Source of the DNA: Chara braunii
Lineage: Eukaryota > Streptophyta > Charophyceae > Charales > Characeae
NCBI GenBank assembly: GCA_003427395.1
Contig: BFEA01000154.1
Location: forward strand, 1,404,177-1,468,176
Direction of reading: 5' to 3'
Length of the DNA stretch: 64,000 bases
The notes beneath the pieces are model-generated. The model was not told the DNA's origin. It made no database searches and was given only the letters and a program-made list of their open reading frames with translations. Numbering within the stretch: the stretch's first letter is position 1; each line of letters starts with the position of its first letter. Shown in pieces: positions 1 through 9,344 of the stretch. The position numbers were made by a program, and so were the translations under genes.

Positions 1-65
1 AGAAACTTAAAGGGGGGGGGAGGGGGGACCGAAACCATGAATATAAGATAAGCTGTGCCCTGTAC

Positions 66-182
66 CAGCTCCCTTAGCGCAGTTGGTACACCCGTGAACT
101 GTCCGAATACAGACCCCAAGTTCGAATCCACATGCAACCACATGACCACAATATAATCATTCTGATTACGTGGGACCGGTCA
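66..182 (+). mobile_element. tRNA-derived SINE (family A), head and partial body
   Basis: The sequence has a tRNA-like promoter: an A-box-like stretch TAGCGCAGTTGGTA near 75 and a B box AGTTCGAATCC near 119. It ends with GGGACCGGTCAG, a body motif shared with the copies at 20590, 26750 and 57890. The usual tail (a GGCCGTCGCCC-like block) is missing because the copy runs directly into rRNA-like sequence. It does not fold into a full tRNA, so a SINE is preferred to a tRNA gene. Confidence 0.6.
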
Positions 183-345
183 GTGGCATTGCCGGGTAGC
201 TACGTTGGTATGGGAGAACCGCTGAAAGCATATAAGCGGGAAACCCCTCTTGAAAAAAGTTATCATACAAAGTGAAAGACCATCACTTGAATAGGCGAGA
301 AGTAAAAGCACCGTGAGGTGTGAAGCTTACTCGTACTAATTACGA
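183..345 (+). pseudogene. rnl: 3' end of organellar (mitochondrial-type) LSU rRNA, nuclear insertion
   Basis: This stretch follows the 3' end (domain VI) of bacterial 23S rRNA: GGCATTGCCGGGTAGCTACG, then GCTGAAAGCATATAAGCGGG, then a variable stem and a closing block like the bacterial GGTACTAATGA region (TCGTACTAATTACGA). AGCATATAAGCGGG is the form I associate with plant mitochondrial 26S rather than plastid 23S. Only about 160 nt are present and both sides are unrelated repeats, so this is a nuclear copy of mitochondrial DNA or RNA and not a working rRNA gene. The mitochondrial rather than plastid origin is inference. Confidence 0.75.
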
Positions 346-399
346 TTCTGACTATCGGTATATATTTTTTTCAAAAGGTAAGCTATATTCTTCTCTCGC

Positions 400-509
400 C
401 TATTTCATCTTTGTTCGTAGTACGCATCTATCTCATCCTCTCAATAGTCTATGTCTATTTCATCTTTGTTCGTAGTACTCATCTATCTCATCCTCTCAAT
501 AGTCTATGT
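400..509. repeat. Two-copy tandem repeat, 55-bp unit
   Basis: Units 400-454 and 455-509 both read CTATTTCATCTTTGTTCG followed by TAGTACKCATCTATCTCATC and TCTCAATAGTCTATGT, with almost no difference between them, so the duplication is recent. Confidence 0.9.
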
Positions 510-565
510 ATAGTATGTTACGGGGGAACACCAACCACAGCTGTGGTGCCAACCTACCCCGTGGG

Positions 566-613
566 CTGGGGACCGGCCAGTTCGATTATGATACCTCATG
601 GGCGTCGCCCTTT
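566..613 (+). mobile_element. SINE family A, 3' tail only
   Basis: GGGGACCGGCCAGTTCGATT and GGGCGTCGCCC followed by a T run match the end of the complete copies (20730-20785 plus strand, 26750-26790 minus strand). No tRNA-like head lies upstream, so this is a 5'-truncated insertion. Confidence 0.55.
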
Positions 614-2037
614 TTTAAAAAAAAAGAGAAAAGAAAAAAGAAAAACGAAAAGCTGTGCCCTGACCTGCAAGGGATCTCAGTTATAAATCAAGGCGCAGAA
701 ATTAGTAAGGGTGGCCTTCAACCGTTAGTCAGCCCCGGCTTCCCCCACCACAACGCACCCCCGATTATGAATGTATTTATAGTACAACGTACCCCCTATC
801 ATGAATGTATTTATAGCACAACGCACCCCCTATCCTGAAATTATATGTATACAAGCTACCTTTCTGCTCCGAAATTGTGTGATGACAGCACTCTGAACTT
901 GGTTGTCTGGATGGACCTATTATGATGAAAACGACCCAAAGAAGAAAGGGATGGAGAAGACGAAGAAAAAAGAGGGGGAAAAAAAAAAAAAAGAAAGAAA
1001 AAAAAAACGCTGCTAAAACGGGATATGCTCGTTTTTCTGGATGTAATGGACCGCGATTGCGCGTTTTCCAGATTCAGCTCAAAGAAATGCGAGTCTGAGT
1101 ACAACGCCCTTAAGGGACCTGGTTCCACGGTCGCTCGTTTTGTCCTTTTTTTTTGGGGGGGGGGTGGATCTGAAGGAACCGCGGCCTAGAAAGGAATTAG
1201 TCTTTAAAAAAAAAAAAAGGTACTCGTCGATCGCTTTTTCTTAATAATCATATAAATAAATAAGTAAATAAATAAATGACATCGAATTTGTCATCCACCC
1301 CTTGATAAAGGAGAATCCATGGCCAGAAAGAAACTAGTCGCTCGCGTTTCATGGTGGTGTTGATTCGTTGTTCTAATGGTCTCTGTCTGACGCCATTAGT
1401 TGAGAACTTGAGAAGTGCAGTCCTCTCGGAAGAACAAGGAAGCTGGACCTGTTTTCCAGCAATGGAGTCAATAGACTGTTAAATAGGGTAGTTTCTGTTC
1501 TGTAAACAGGCAGTACTCTGTTTAATAGGCAGAGATTGCTAGAATTTGCTAGTACCTCTAAAACTGCTCTTTCTGAAAGGACGCTGGACCTGGTTTCCAT
1601 CCTGCATTCAACCTCTTTTAATGAGGATACTGGACCTGTTTCCGGTCTGCTACCTAAGAAAGGACGCTGGACCTGTTTCCCAGCAACCCGGGTAGAATTG
1701 TGAGGTCCCCGGCCTCTGTTCAAGACATTTAATGACCAAACACAGCTCTGTTCACAAAAAAAAAAAAAAAAAAAAAAACAGAAACTGACGATAACGGCTT
1801 TTCTCATTCCTTAAATTCTGCGCGTGGCAAGTGCTTCCTCTTGGGAAGTACATCTGTGGCTGCTGTCCAAGGGGGGGGGGAAGAAACAAAAAAAAAAAAA
1901 CACCTGGCCGGACATACCATTAGCGCGTGGATTATTCATAGTCTTTCGACGGGATTGACTGCATGCAGCAAAGTTCTAATTCCGTTTTTGCGCGGGTTGT
2001 AAGTACTGTGAGGATGGCCACCACCACCTGTGGGTGT
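614..2037. other. Non-coding stretch with homopolymer runs
   Basis: A-rich and T-rich runs (610-650, 960-1010, 1757-1780), short tandem copies of a GAATGTATTTATAG block (764-830) and an AAATA-type run near 1250-1277. No ORF here resembles a protein; those present are read through low-complexity sequence. Confidence 0.6.
1430..1690. repeat. Degenerate copies of the 'CTGGACC-GTTTCC' dispersed repeat
   Basis: Four times the sequence reads close to GACGCTGGACCTGTTTCCAG (about 1441, 1581, 1627 and 1667). The same motif in either orientation sits inside the terminal repeats of the 43251-44250 element and near 27330, 37900 and 58960. This looks like a decayed relative of that element. Confidence 0.5.
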
Positions 2038-2211
2038 CAGGGTCTCCCCGCGCGGCACACGAAACGAAAACGAAACGAGTGCATCTGCGCACGAGAGGTG
2101 GCAAAATACACTCGTTACTATTTATAGCAAAACGATGAACCTGGCCATTTTCTGCAGGAAGATGCAGTCGTTTCGTTTTTCGTTTCGTGTCCCGTGCGGC
2201 GACGCCCTCAG
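2038..2211. mobile_element. Short inverted-repeat element (MITE), hAT-like ends
   Basis: The left arm runs from CAGGGTCTCCCCGCGCGGCA through ACGAAACGAAAACGAAACGA. The right arm, reverse-complemented, runs from CTGAGGGCGTCGCCGCACGG through ACGAAACGAAAAACGAAACG. The arms are about 50 bp, the total about 174 bp, with no coding sequence. A CAGGG start recalls hAT termini, but I see no 8-bp target duplication. Confidence 0.7.
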
Positions 2212-2595
2212 TTGCTTACCATTCTATACTTCGATTGCTGAAAGTCAGCCCTCACTTCTAAAGTAAAACGTGAACCGTCTCCCCTCATTGGGGGACAGCC
2301 ATATATTTTCTCTCACCTGACATATCTTTTTTTTTTTTTTTTTAATACCCTCACATATCTTTCCTTTAACTGGCGTTCTCAGAGGGACTCCAGGTTTTTT
2401 TTTCTTCTTTTTTTTTCTTTCGAAAATTTAAAAGGGCGACCTTTCCGGCATGATCCAGGCACTGGGGGCCGGTTCATGCCGAGGTCATCGAAAAGAAAAT
2501 TTGTGGTCTCCAAAAAAAAAAAAAAAAAAAATTGTGGTCAGCCCGACAGAGCACCATTTACAAGCCAGGAAAATCTGAGTAGACCAAGGACACCT

Positions 2596-2763
2596 GGGCC
2601 GTGGTCCCATTAGCAAGAGAGCATCGGATTGAATGCCTGAATCTGGACGTGTTCGAGGACAGGAGCAGGAAATCGAGATCGAACTGCTTTTCTGTATCTC
2701 TGCATACAACATGGCCAGATGCAGGATTTCTATCCGATCCTCTTTGCTAGTGGGACCACCCCC
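2596..2763. mobile_element. Diverged MITE of the 'GGTCCCACTAGC' family
   Basis: Left end GGGCCGTGGTCCCATTAGCA and right end (reverse complement) GGTGGTCCCACTAGCAAAG, with inner arms both containing ATCGGAT and a CATCTGG-type block. Two better preserved relatives lie at 4331 and 4802. Confidence 0.65.
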
Positions 2764-3110
2764 CTGTACAACAAGAAAAGATAAAAACTAAACCAAAAGA
2801 ACAATCAAAGAAAAAAGGGGAAAAAAACCAATTTCCGGAGAGCCGTCAGGGGACATCATAACAGTGAACAAGGCCCAGAACTGGTCCCAGACCTGCAAGA
2901 AGGTCCGCAATGCCTTGGAATGAGAAGCCTTCACGTTGTACCTTAACGGCCCATTCGGTGGAAATGGTTTGCTTGACGTTATACTTGACCTCAGCTCGCA
3001 CTGTAGGCGGGTTGAGTTGCTCGTGTCGGCATACCACCGCGGGACTCCAGCTTTTGCCGTAGCCGCTGTGCGTCTCTGGGTGGCAGTGGGTGCCTCTCGG
3101 CGAAGCCCAA

Positions 3111-3191
3111 CTCTCTCTCTCTCTCTCTCGCTCCCAATCTCTCTCTCGGTCTCTCTCTCTCTCTGTCGGAGTCTCTCCCAAACTCTGTGTT

Positions 3192-3216
<25 letters not shown>
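3111..3216. repeat. CT microsatellite, interrupted
   Basis: Interrupted (CT)n passing into a T/C-rich run to about 3250. ORFs on either strand here encode only SLSL or RERE runs and are artefacts. Confidence 0.9.
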
Positions 3217-3224
<8 letters not shown>

Positions 3225-3496
3225 CTTTTTTTTTTCTTCTTCTTCTCTTTTTGGTGAAGAGGTTCAACTGTGATTCTGGCTGGCAGACTCAGAGGAAAAA
3301 GCAGGCTGTGCTCCTGATTCCATTTAGCGTCAGTGTGAGTATGAGCTGAGAAGGAATTCGTGTATCCATCTGATTTGCTGCTCCGAGCGCTGGACCCTCA
3401 TCCCGGTGCCCATCGCCCTGTTTCGTTTTCTGAGACCGTAAGTGGGTGTCACCTGTGACTCGACCCTGATTGTCCTTCAGGACACGTTTATTTTGA

Positions 3497-3564
3497 ATTA
3501 GCGTCATGGGCTGCTGCGCAATTAGAGATGACACGCATAAATCGGGGAATAAGTCCACATTTTC
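3497..3564 (+). pseudogene. U6 snRNA-derived fragment
   Basis: ATTAGCGTCATGGGCTGCTG followed by GATGACACGCATAAATCG and a diverged 3' block match the core and 3' half of U6 snRNA (ATTAGCATGGCCCCTGCGCA, GATGACACGC, AAATCGAGAAATGGTCC) with several changes. The 5' stem-loop is missing. A second partial copy follows at 3588. Confidence 0.6.
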
Positions 3565-3587
3565 TGTGTGCACTATTCAGCCACATG

Positions 3588-3634
3588 GATTAGCGTCATG
3601 GCCCCTGCGCAAGTGTGGGATGACACGCATCAAC
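3588..3634 (+). pseudogene. Second U6 snRNA-derived fragment
   Basis: GATTAGCGTCATGGCCCCTG, then GCGCAAG and GGATGACACGCAT, is closer to real U6 than the copy at 3497 but shorter. Both share the extra GT in TTAGCGTCATG, so one probably derives from the other by local duplication. Confidence 0.6.
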
Positions 3635-3693
3635 TGTTTTTCTTTTTTTCTTTTTCTTTTTTGGTGTACCGTTCCGCCACATATGCTTGTTGA

Positions 3694-3821
3694 GAGAGGA
3701 GAGGGGTGTTCTTACTGACATGAGAGTGAGAAAAATAGGCAGCTGTGTTGCGACTCCGAGAGGAGAGGGGTGTTCTTACTGACATGAGAATGAGAAAAAT
3801 AGGCAGCTGTGTTGCGACTCT
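3694..3821. repeat. Two-copy tandem repeat, 64-bp unit
   Basis: Units 3694-3757 and 3758-3821 both start GAGAGGAGAGGGGTGTTCTT and end GTGTTGCGACTC, with one or two differences. No coding meaning seen. Confidence 0.9.
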
Positions 3822-4010
3822 GCTCGGCTTCCTTTTCCGGGCATAGGGCTCGGGATGCCCTGTCTGTGCCTAAATTATCGCAGTTGCCCCTGTTTGTACT
3901 TATTGTGGGTTAATCCGCAATTTAGGAGCATCTCTGATTCTCCGGATCAAGCGTTCCGCGACACTTGTTCAGCAACCGTTGGACATGCTCAAAGCCCCCT
4001 GCTGGACATG

Positions 4011-4118
4011 CTCAAAGCCCCCTGGAAATGAAACGGATTTGAAGGGGGGAGGGTTCGTAGACATCCTCAAAGCCCCCTGGAAATGAAAGGGATTTGAAGG
4101 GGGGAGGGGTCGTAGACG
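4011..4118. repeat. Two-copy tandem repeat, 55-bp unit
   Basis: Both units begin CTCAAAGCCCCCTGGAAATG and continue GGATTTGAAGGGGGGAGGG. A partial third CTCAAAGCCCCCT lies just upstream, near 3988. Confidence 0.9.
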
Positions 4119-4330
4119 GTGACATGTAGATTACTTTTCGGATAAGACAGTATGACTAAATTTTGTCCTGAAATTACACTTTTGGCGGGGCCACAGAGTC
4201 CCGTGTTCGCACTATTTTTCCGTTCTTTTGCTAACAATTTTCTCTGCGTTTTTCTCTCAGTTCCCTTTTTTCCTTTTCGTTTTCATCTTTTTTTTCTCCT
4301 TGTTTTATTTCCAATAACTCTTTCGCGCAA

Positions 4331-4481
4331 GGGCCGGGTCCCACTAGCAACGTTGGGTTTCCTCAACGCCCGAATCTGGACGTGTTCCCGGAGGAAACTC
4401 GACGCGATTTTCTGCAAACCTCCACAAACACGTCCAGATTCGGGCGTTGTGGAAACTCAACGCTTCTGGTGGGACCCGGCC
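4331..4481. mobile_element. MITE of the 'GGTCCCACTAGC' family
   Basis: The ends GGGCCGGGTCCCACTAGCAA and (reverse complement) GGCCGGGTCCCACCAGAAGC extend into arms of about 60 bp. Both arms contain CAACGCCCGAATCTGGACGT, so the RNA or single strand would form a near-complete hairpin. It is the same family as 4802-4973, 320 bp away. Confidence 0.8.
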
Positions 4482-4769
4482 GCAGGGGTCCAGGGGCAAT
4501 ATGGTAGTCTTCTCACTATCTTTTCTTTTTCTTTTGGTCGTTCAGCCTCCTGATGAGTCGGTGCAACTCCGACCAAACAGTTTGTCACAGCCCCTCGTTT
4601 GTTGTCCTCTTCTCTCTCTCTGCCTACGGTTTACCGGGCAGTTCTGTTTGTGACGATATATATATATATCAAGCTATACTCTTCTATTCTCCTTTCTTTT
4701 TTTTTATTTATTATTTTTTAATTTCTCCTTTCCGGGAGCCCGTTTTTCTCCAGGCTTTTTCTTTTTCTC

Positions 4770-5030
4770 CGAGGTACTATCATCGAGCTGACCGACCCCA
4801 GGGGCCAGGTCCCACTAGCAGCGTTGAGCTACCTCAAGTCCTCAACGCCTGAATCTGGACGCTTTTGCGGAGATGTGCAGAAATGGTGTTGAGTTTCCTG
4901 AACTGCACGTCTCCACAAACACGTCCAGATTCACGCGTTGAGGTAGCTCAACGCTGCTAGTGGGACTTGGCCCCAGGTCATTCCGAGCTATTGTCTCAGG
5001 ATTCGAACCGGGTCATGTTCATCAACAATC
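4770..5030 (-). mobile_element. SINE family A, split by a MITE
   Basis: On the minus strand the B box GGTTCGAATCC (near 4995) is followed by a body ending in a CTGGGGTCGGTCAGCTCGAT block near 4780-4800. The MITE at 4802-4973 cuts the body. With the insert and one CAG removed the body matches the intact copy at 26750-26915. The A-box end is lost in a T-rich run near 5041. Confidence 0.65.
4802..4973. mobile_element. MITE of the 'GGTCCCACTAGC' family, inserted in a SINE
   Basis: Ends GGGCCAGGTCCCACTAGCAG and (reverse complement) GGGCCAAGTCCCACTAGCAG. The arms of about 60 bp include TTGAGCTACCTCAA and the CTGGACG block, so nearly the whole element folds back. Flanking CAG at 4799-4801 and 4974-4976 is a candidate 3-bp target duplication, a size typical of PIF/Harbinger and CACTA elements. 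No transposase is encoded. Confidence 0.85.
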
Positions 5031-5040
5031 ATGTAGGTGT

Positions 5041-5680
5041 ATTTTTATTTATTTTTTATTTTTTTTTAACCCCAGGGTGTTGTAGAGGCCAAGGACCAGA
5101 CCTGCCGTGATTGCTGGCAGGGGCAGCCAATGGTTGTCTTGACAGGGTAGGCCACCTACCCTACCCATCCCCAGGTTAATACTCCCAGCGCACCCCCTGT
5201 CCCCACTATCCTACCTCAGTGTGACCAGCACTCAGGACCATCACCCTACCAGCATAGAGGGAAACTTTGACCAGACAGCAGTGACAAGCACCAAGGCTGG
5301 GCCAAAACCCCCAGCCCTAGTGGAAGCGGAAGCGGAAGAACCTTGCTAGGATTCCCTAGGAAACCTACTGGTGGTTTATGGAAAATTTTCTGCCCAATGT
5401 CACGGCTGATAGATGACTTGTGCTCGAATCGTGCAATAGAATGAGTCAAAATAATTGCGAATTACGCGGAGCCGGTTATTTGCAGGATAATACCCTCCTC
5501 CAGGCTGTCGCCTCAGGTACAGAACCCTCTACGAGCTATAACAGTAGAATAGTTCATGCTCACATCATGACGTCCACAAAGGAATGTGGTCGTAGTTCAG
5601 GCCAGATACGTTCAGGGGAGTGCAAGATGAGTATGCCCTAATACTCCACGGATACCACGTAAGGAATCTTTTTTCTGTGT
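5041..5680. other. Stretch without recognised gene
   Basis: A T-rich run (5041-5070), a small hairpin around GGGTAGGCCACCTACCC (about 5146) and otherwise unique-looking sequence. The ORFs present are below about 75 codons and show no recognisable domain. Confidence 0.5.
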
Positions 5681-5689
5681 TTTTATTCT

Positions 5690-5790
5690 CTTTATTTGAA
5701 TCATTTCTCGCTTTATGCGTGTCATCCTTGCTCAGGGCCCATGCTAATCTTCTCTGCATCCTTCCAATTTTAACGGATGTCTCCAAGGAC
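5690..5790 (-). pseudogene. U6 snRNA pseudogene, full length
   Basis: The reverse complement starts GTCCTTGGAGACATCCGTTA, continues AAAATTGG, then GCAGAGAAGATTAGCATG, then AAGGATGACACGCATAAAGC and GAGAAATGATTCAAA. This is the whole of U6 in order. Changes include an altered 5' stem-loop, GGGCCCTGAGC in place of GCCCCTGCGC, and AAGCGAG for AATCGAG. The 3' side lacks a T run to stop RNA polymerase III, and the upstream side is a transposon end without the plant USE/TATA pair. A retropseudogene is the best reading. An unusual functional variant is possible but unlikely. Confidence 0.8.
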
Positions 5791-5793
5791 GTA

Positions 5794-6372
5794 GGGGCTC
5801 GTTAGACACTCCTCGGGCGCGTAAATCCCCTGAGGAAAATTTCGTTCCACCTATCCTCGGGGATGAAAATGGAAAAAAAAAGTGAAAACATTTCCTTGGG
5901 GAATCCTCGGGCCTTCCTTGGGGGACTACGGCCATTTGGTGGCATTCCCCAAGGGACCTCCCAAGGTCCCTTGGAGGTCAAGGATCCTTGATAATCGGAG
6001 CAGCGAGGGCACCCGTCGTTCGTCGGCTGTTCCATTGGAGTTCCTACCGGGCAGCGCACGGACATCTTCGGCCTTCAACGTTTAGCTTCCAGGAACCTTA
6101 TGCCAAGTTTTGCCAATGGTCACCGTTGGTGGCCGGCTGCCGGCCCCCACGGACGTCGTCAACCAGTGTTCTCCCTCACAGTGCGTGCCGCCAAACGGAG
6201 AGGGGTTGAACGGTCAGCAAATTTGAAAACTTCTGCTCCGATCGGCAATTGCCCACTGTATTCCGTGATGAAATATGTTACAAGGCGTTTGTCCCATGCT
6301 GCGGTCTGCCGTTTGCAGCCGTCTTCATCGCCATTTGCTGGAGGTGTACCGTCGTTGTCTACTTCCCTTGTG
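5794..6372. other. Region with one Harbinger-like end and local inverted repeats
   Basis: GGGGCTCGTTAGACACTCCT at 5794 is nearly the same as the left end of the 56324 element (GGGTCTCGTTAGACACTCCT), but I find no partner end before 6373, so it may be truncated. Short inverted blocks rich in CCTTGGGG and CCCCAAGG follow (5895-5985). No gene was recognised. Confidence 0.45.
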
Positions 6373-6377
6373 ATGCT

Positions 6378-7199
6378 CAACCTCACGCCCAGCGCGACTT
6401 CCTGATCGGAGTGGGATGGGGGCCCGGAAGTGCGAAAAAGGGGGTGTGCCAAGGATTTTAGGAAAGTGGGGGTGGAGTCCCAGGACAGAACCAAGATCTC
6501 CTGTGGCAAGTTTCGGGGCTAAAAGTGCAACAGGGCAAGTGCGCACGGTGTTTAGGCTTTTCAGGCTTTTTGAGGGAATATACCGCCTTTCATTCTTAGT
6601 GTAAGGAAAGGAAAGCTGCAGATGTCGTGTAGCATAAGGCCGATGGTCTGCGCAGTGTATCCCAGGGATAAGAGTCCCGACGTAATCGCATTGTTAACAG
6701 ATCTAGATACTCTTGCATTCTCGAACGGAATCCCCCACGGCATTGCCCCTGTCGTCGATCTCAAGCATTTTTCTTATGCCTTAGGCTCGAGAGATGGGAA
6801 TTAACATCTCCTTTGGTTTTGCGGTCAGTCACGGACCTGATGGACAGGGTGCACGCTATGGGCGTCACGCTGTCTGATCAACTGCTGTCGTGGATCGCTA
6901 CAAACTTCAGAATCAGACGACGAGGGTCTCAGCTGAAGGTTGAGTGCCCGTCATTCAGACTCCTGTATTTGTTGTCTCGCTGGCACTCAGGACAAGGGGT
7001 TCGAGGCCAATAGGGAGCGATAGCGTGCCACAGGATGACGGTGAGGTAATGGAAGGGCAGCACTACTCGGTACGGTGGGCAGTGAGTTATTAGGACGACA
7101 ACCTCGGGTTCTGAGAAGACGTGGTTCGTGTGGGATTCGGGGAATTGGGCTGTGTAGGGAACAGCGTCCAACACCCTTCCTATATCCCAGTCGCACACA
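6378..7199 (-). repeat. 3' LTR of the gypsy element
   Basis: Matches 16342-17184 over nearly its whole length. In element orientation it starts near TGTGTGCGACTGGGATATAG and ends GCGTGAGGTTG. The internal sequence just outside its U3 edge is AACGAGGAGACGAA, a weak purine tract that could be the plus-strand primer. Confidence 0.9.
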
Positions 7200-7333
7200 C
7201 GTTCGTCTCCTCGTTGGTCGGGAAACTTCGGAGGATCGGGGCGGGGCTGAGCGAGGAATTGCGCGTTCTTTCGTTCCCAATATTTTCGATACTCGGGGTC
7301 CCGCAAACTTTCTTGGTCCGTAATGCGAAACAT
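6929..7333 (-). CDS. Last ORF of the gypsy element, running into U3 of the 3' LTR
   Basis: A 134-codon ORF. The first about 45 codons lie in internal sequence (YRKYWERKNAQFLAQ region, charged and proline-rich) and the rest lie inside the LTR, starting at CDWDIGRV. The same frame is open in the other LTR (17184 to about 16840), keeping CDWDIGRVL, VPYTAQFPESH, PPYRVVLPFHYL and HAIAPYWPRTP with about eight amino-acid differences. Just upstream, in another frame (about 7450-7330), lies a Cys/His-rich stretch containing RCLHACLQNLCACHDD, so the original ORF may have been longer and frameshifted. I do not recognise a family. It could be the tail of the 3' accessory protein or a chance ORF kept by the LTR pairing. 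Confidence 0.5.
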   Translation of the reverse strand: MFRITDQESLRDPEYRKYWERKNAQFLAQPRPDPPKFPDQRGDERVCDWDIGRVLDAVPYTAQFPESHTNHVFSEPEVVVLITHCPPYRVVLPFHYLTVILWHAIAPYWPRTPCPECQRDNKYRSLNDGHSTFS

Positions 7334-8082
7334 CCTGTCAATCCGGCGAAAACGTCGTCATGGCATGCACACAGATTTTGCAGACACGCGTGTAGGCACC
7401 GTCCCTTTAGGTCGGCCTTACACGTGCGTGCACAGGATCTGTTCGCGGCTAAGTGAGGGGCTGGTTTTGGGTGAGCAGGAGTGAGCGCACGCGATGGTCG
7501 ATTAGAAGATGCAATCTGGGTTATCCTAACTCAGATTTCGTCGCTTTCTAGTACCCATCATCATTGTCTTCCCCCTTCCCAAGGCGTATGTCGTGCGTGA
7601 CCCCTCAGTCCCTCCCGAATAGTCAATTGTGAATAACCAATCATGGGCCCGTACAGCCGCGACTTCTGCGTACACCTATCTGTTCTACCATTACGCCCCA
7701 AGTTCTCACTCACGCAATCATCAAAACAACGAACCCCCCAGACTCATTCATGTCAAACGTGTGTATCTTAGATCGAAGGGAAAGACCGACATGCACTCAA
7801 ACAAAAACCACTGATCTTGTAGGAAATTGAGAAATGCAGTCACGTCGCAACCAGGGAGCAAGAAAGTACAAGCATTCATCAGACTGTCAACCATGCACGA
7901 TTAATAGAGTGGGAAAACAAATGATGACGCACATGAGATGCATAACAATTCACAAAGAAAATCTGAAGTTGCCGCAACGAAATTGGCCAAGGCGGAAATC
8001 CCAAAATTTATACAAGAAGGTTGGAAGAAGAAGAAACAGAAGGAAAAGACACCATCCCGATCCGTCTTTTCTCTCTCTCTTT

Positions 8083-8155
<73 letters not shown>

Positions 8156-9340
8156 GTTGCGGGCAGTTCGTCGCCTCGCATCAACACCACGATACTGGCA
8201 GTCTGTCACCGCGTATCAACACAAAGTTGTCACCCCGCTTAGTCCAAAGCCAGGTTCGCCCGTGCGCCACAGTTCGTCGAGGCTTCGCACGTCAACCCCG
8301 CATACCCGACACCAGCTTGTCGGATCGGCCAACTCTCATACTCACTCACCCTCCAAACGTGCTTGTTAGTTGACCCTCACTGATCACGCTAACCTCGAGG
8401 TTCTTAGAGGGACAACTAATCGCGCTTGCGAAATTTATAGCATGCATGCTTGCGCGAAGGGTACGGGGTTAGCCCAAGTGATGAGAAAGGGACGAGAGGA
8501 AGTGCCTACGCCTGCATGTCCAGGCCGCGGTGCGGGGGACGGAGCCACTCTCCGCGCATCGATCCGGGCATGCAACGTGAGAACCGCTTAGAATAGAGGG
8601 GGAAAGTGTGTATACGAAGACGAGGCGGGAAAGAGAAACACGAAGGCCATCACGAACAAGAAGATTACAGTTGTGATTGGGCCCGCCAAAAGCTACAGTT
8701 ACACACAAGATTAGGCACAAATGGAAATCAGAGCCCATACCCTGTCGAGGCACGGCGTGAGAGCAAGAAGCAACGTGCAGCAAAATTGCAAGATGCCTTA
8801 ATTCCTAGTCTGAATCCTTATGGCAAAAGAAAATTCTAAAAGAAAAACAATTCTAAGAGCCTGTGGAGGGGTCCCGTCATTAGTTCGAATTAAAAAAAAA
8901 TGAAAATTCCCGTGCGCTAATCGCGCCAAAATTTCTAATGCTCTCAGCAGAAAAAAGAAGTTATGGCAACCGTTATTTCTCGCGCTTGCTAGGGCGCGGC
9001 CACTCAATCGTCGGCGCGGGGCTTTCCTGGCGTCGGCCCAATGATTTCCAACAAAAACGAAAAAGAAGCGAGGGCATCCACGCAACTTGCCCAACCGATC
9101 CCTGCTTACTCCCGTCACCCATCAAAGCCCTCTCGTTTCCCCATAGCAGCCTCGCGCAGAAAGTCGCGCAGTTACAGAAGATGGTTCGTCACATATGTGA
9201 CGCTCAGGGGGTTCCAATTTTGAGCAAGCTCCCGATTGCTCGCCCATCAGGCTTCGATCCACGATCGGATGATCGACGCAGAGCTTTCATGTGCCACACC
9301 GTAGGATCCGAGTGTGGAAGTCATCCAACGTGGCAATCGT
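7334..9340 (-). other. 3' internal region of the gypsy element, largely non-coding
   Basis: About 2 kb between the 3' ORFs and the 3' LTR. It holds a pure CT tract (about 8068-8152) and otherwise unique sequence. ORFs on either strand across the CT tract encode only SLSL or RERE runs. Long non-coding 3' regions are common in large plant gypsy elements. Confidence 0.6.
8068..8152. repeat. CT microsatellite
   Basis: Almost pure (CT)n of about 85 bp inside the retrotransposon's 3' region. Confidence 0.95.
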
Positions 9341-9344
9341 GTGC

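Noticed and set aside
66-140. Possible functional tRNA gene
   Set aside because: A and B boxes are present but no acceptor stem pairs and the body continues into SINE sequence shared with other copies.
2788-3349. ORFs of 111-159 codons across 2788-3349
   Set aside because: Low-complexity translation of a CT microsatellite on both strands.
7901-8373. ORFs of 60-179 codons on both strands around 8000-8370
   Set aside because: They are open only because a pure CT/GA tract has no stops in any frame; the peptides are SLSL or RERE runs.
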